From a bacterium (GTDB lineage Bacteria > Patescibacteriota > Minisyncoccia > UBA6257), in assembly GCA_030673525.1 (NCBI GenBank), contig DAOVIY010000025.1, positions 1 to 7,251 on the forward strand: DNA of 7,251 nt, read 5' to 3'. Below, one piece after another: positions 5,243-7,251 of this stretch. A program made the translations under genes and the position numbers. Below the pieces are notes generated by a model. The model was not told the DNA's origin. It was given only the letters and a program-made list of their open reading frames with translations, and searched no databases. The stretch's first letter is position 1; each line of letters starts with the position of its first letter.

Positions 5243-7251
5243 ATGGAAAAAATTTTAGAATTTGTTCGAAAAGAAAAAGAGATTTTGGAATTTTGGAAGA
5301 GAAATAAGATTTTTGAGAAATCAATAGAACAGAGGCCAAAAAATAAACCTTATGTTTTTTTTGATGGTCCTCCTTTTGCAACGGGCCTACCTCACTACGG
5401 CCATATTCTTGCTTCTTTAAATAAGGATGTTGTGCCTCGTTATTGGACCATGAAAGGTTTTCGTGTGGAACGGCGCTGGGGTTGGGATTGTCATGGTTTG
5501 CCAGTTGAACATTTGATAGAGCAGGAATTAAATTTAAAAAATAAAAAAGACATTGAGAGTATTGGTGTAAATAAATTTAATAAAGCTTGCAAAGAGAGTG
5601 TTTTACGTTATGTTGATGAATGGAAAAAAGTTATTCCCCGAATTGGCCGCTGGGTTGATATGGATCATCCCTATAAAACCATGGATTTTGATTATATGGA
5701 ATCTGTTTGGTGGGCGCTTGAGCAGTTATGGAATAAAAAATTAATTTATAGGGACTATAAAAGTATGCATATTTGCCCCCGTTGCGAAACAACGCTTTCT
5801 AATTTTGAAGTGACTTTAGCATATAAAGATATTGAAGATTTATCAGTCACAATTAAATTTAAATTAAGCAGCAAAGATAATACTTTTGTTTTAGCTTGGA
5901 CAACTACTCCTTGGACTTTACCTGGTAATGTGGCTTTAGCAGTAGGAAAAGATATTAATTATGTAAAAATACAAATTGATAAAGAGTTTTATATTTTAGC
6001 AAAAGATAGGTTAGGAGTTATTAAGGATGAGTATAAAATTATTGAAGAAATGAAAGGCAAAGATTTGGTTGGATTAGAATATGAACCTTTGTTTGATTAT
6101 TTTTCAAAAAAAGACGATTTAAAGAACAAAGAAAATGGGTGGAAAATATATGACGTTGATTTTGTTTCTATAGAAGAAGGAACTGGAATTGTTCATATTG
6201 CGCCAGCTTTTGGCGAAGATGATTTAAAGCTTGGTTTCTTGAAAGCCCTTCCCTTTATTCAGCATGTTAAAGAAGATGGTTGTTTTACTGAGGAAGTAAA
6301 AGATTGGGTAGGAGAGGTAGTAAAGCCAAAAAATGATATTTCTAAAACTGATAGAAAAGTTGTTCAATGGTTAGAAAAGCAAAATAAATTATTTTCTCAA
6401 GAAAAAATTGTTCATAAATATCCTTTTTGCTGGCGCTGTGATACTCCTCTTTTAAATTATGCTACATCTTCATGGTTTATGAAAGTTACTGCTATAAAAG
6501 AAAAAATTATAAAGAATAACGAGAAAATAAATTGGGTTCCTGAACATATAAAACACGGCCGTTTTGGCAAGTGGTTAGAAGAGGTGAGAGATTGGTCAAT
6601 TTCTCGCTCTCGTTATTGGGGTACGCCTTTACCCATTTGGCAATGTCAGGGCATCAAAAATGATAAAGTAAATTCTTGCGATAATATTAAAGTTTTTGGT
6701 TCAGTTAAGGAGTTGGAAAAATTAAGCAATAAAAAAATAAAAGACCTTCATAAACCATATATTGATAAAATTGTCTTCAAATGCGATAAATGTGGTGGTT
6801 TAATGAAAAGAATTCCAGAAGTTTTTGATTGTTGGTTTGAATCTGGCTTAATGCCATATGCTCAGGTTCATTATCCTTTTGAGAATAAGAAATTATTTGA
6901 AAAAAATTTCCCAGCCCAATTTGTCGCTGAAGGCATAGATCAAACAAGAGGATGGTTTTATACTTTAATGGTTTTATCCACAGCTTTGTTTGATAAACCG
7001 GCTTTTCTTAATAATATTGTTAACGGCATAATTTTAGCTGAAGATGGTCAAAAGATGAGCAAGCGTTTGAAGAATTATCCTGAGCCAATGCAAATTATTG
7101 ATAAATACGGTGCTGATGCAATGCGTTTTTATCTTTTAACTAGCCCGGCAATGAAAGCCGATGATTTACGTTTTTCTGAGAACGGAGTTAATGAAGTGTT
7201 AAAAAAGGTTTTAATAATCTTTTGGAATGTTCATACGTTTTATAAATTATA
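5243..7251 (+). CDS. ileS: Isoleucyl-tRNA synthetase, eukaryote-like (IleS2) type, 3' end outside window
   Basis: The frame runs from ATG 5243 off the window end; 669 residues are visible of an enzyme normally about 950-1,050 long. It charges tRNA-Ile with isoleucine. In order: the class I motif FDGPPFATGLPHYGH (HIGH variant H51-Y52-G53-H54), the GWDCHGLPVE signature, a CPRC pair (ICPRCETTLSNFEV), the CP1 editing domain with WTTTPWTLPGN and GTGIVHIAPAFGEDD, a second cysteine pair (FCWRCDTPLL), RDWSISRSRYWGTPLPIW, a CDKCGG knuckle, FDCWFESG, AEGIDQTRGWFYTL and the KMSKR loop (604-608) with LKNYPEP. The HYGH and KMSKRLKNYP forms point to the IleS2/eukaryote-like clade rather than the common bacterial HIGH/KMSKS type. 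The start is the first ATG after the divergent gap; AAAAG 5' of it is only a weak Shine-Dalgarno. Anticodon-binding and C-terminal domains lie outside. Confidence 0.97.
   Translation, partial: MEKILEFVRKEKEILEFWKRNKIFEKSIEQRPKNKPYVFFDGPPFATGLPHYGHILASLNKDVVPRYWTMKGFRVERRWGWDCHGLPVEHLIEQELNLKNKKDIESIGVNKFNKACKESVLRYVDEWKKVIPRIGRWVDMDHPYKTMDFDYMESVWWALEQLWNKKLIYRDYKSMHICPRCETTLSNFEVTLAYKDIEDLSVTIKFKLSSKDNTFVLAWTTTPWTLPGNVALAVGKDINYVKIQIDKEFYILAKDRLGVIKDEYKIIEEMKGKDLVGLEYEPLFDYFSKKDDLKNKENGWKIYDVDFVSIEEGTGIVHIAPAFGEDDLKLGFLKALPFIQHVKEDGCFTEEVKDWVGEVVKPKNDISKTDRKVVQWLEKQNKLFSQEKIVHKYPFCWRCDTPLLNYATSSWFMKVTAIKEKIIKNNEKINWVPEHIKHGRFGKWLEEVRDWSISRSRYWGTPLPIWQCQGIKNDKVNSCDNIKVFGSVKELEKLSNKKIKDLHKPYIDKIVFKCDKCGGLMKRIPEVFDCWFESGLMPYAQVHYPFENKKLFEKNFPAQFVAEGIDQTRGWFYTLMVLSTALFDKPAFLNNIVNGIILAEDGQKMSKRLKNYPEPMQIIDKYGADAMRFYLLTSPAMKADDLRFSENGVNEVLKKVLIIFWNVHTFYKL

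Overview
This AT-rich window (roughly one third G+C by eye) reads like a chromosome segment of a small-genome bacterium of the Candidate Phyla Radiation (Patescibacteria, probably Parcubacteria-like). That is an inference from the short, diverged L35 and IF3, the eukaryote-like IleS with an HYGH motif, the EndoQ-like tail and the membrane-anchored Clp-like ATPase. No Shine-Dalgarno core is visible at any start. There is no sign of an insertion sequence, phage or CRISPR array.

Positions 1-3287 (+ strand) look like one operon. It holds the C-terminus of an endonuclease Q-like PHP protein, a 115-residue membrane protein of unknown function, and a large two-ATPase Clp/Hsp100 homologue. The Clp gene overlaps the small membrane gene by ATGA. 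This ATPase is the most unusual item here. It carries an N-terminal membrane hairpin and an inactive-looking first ATPase ring: Walker B acidic residues and arginine fingers are gone. Neither ring has the aromatic pore-loop residue, and no ClpP-docking tripeptide is visible. The second ring keeps its full ATPase signature. Together with the small membrane protein it may form a membrane-bound AAA+ machine that does not work as a classical ClpP unfoldase.

Positions 3280-5173 (- strand) form a compact translation block, in transcription order smpB, ssrA (tmRNA), infC, rpmI, rplT. SmpB and tmRNA are the two parts of trans-translation and lie 12 bp apart. The tmRNA is followed, without a visible terminator, by the classical IF3-L35-L20 operon. 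infC starts with a non-AUG codon, and rpmI overlaps the infC stop by ATGA. rplT runs convergently 8 bp into the end of the Clp gene. The tmRNA tag reads ANQTPAYAYA.

Positions 5174-5242 are a short divergent promoter region. From 5243 to the window end the + strand carries the first 669 residues of isoleucyl-tRNA synthetase.
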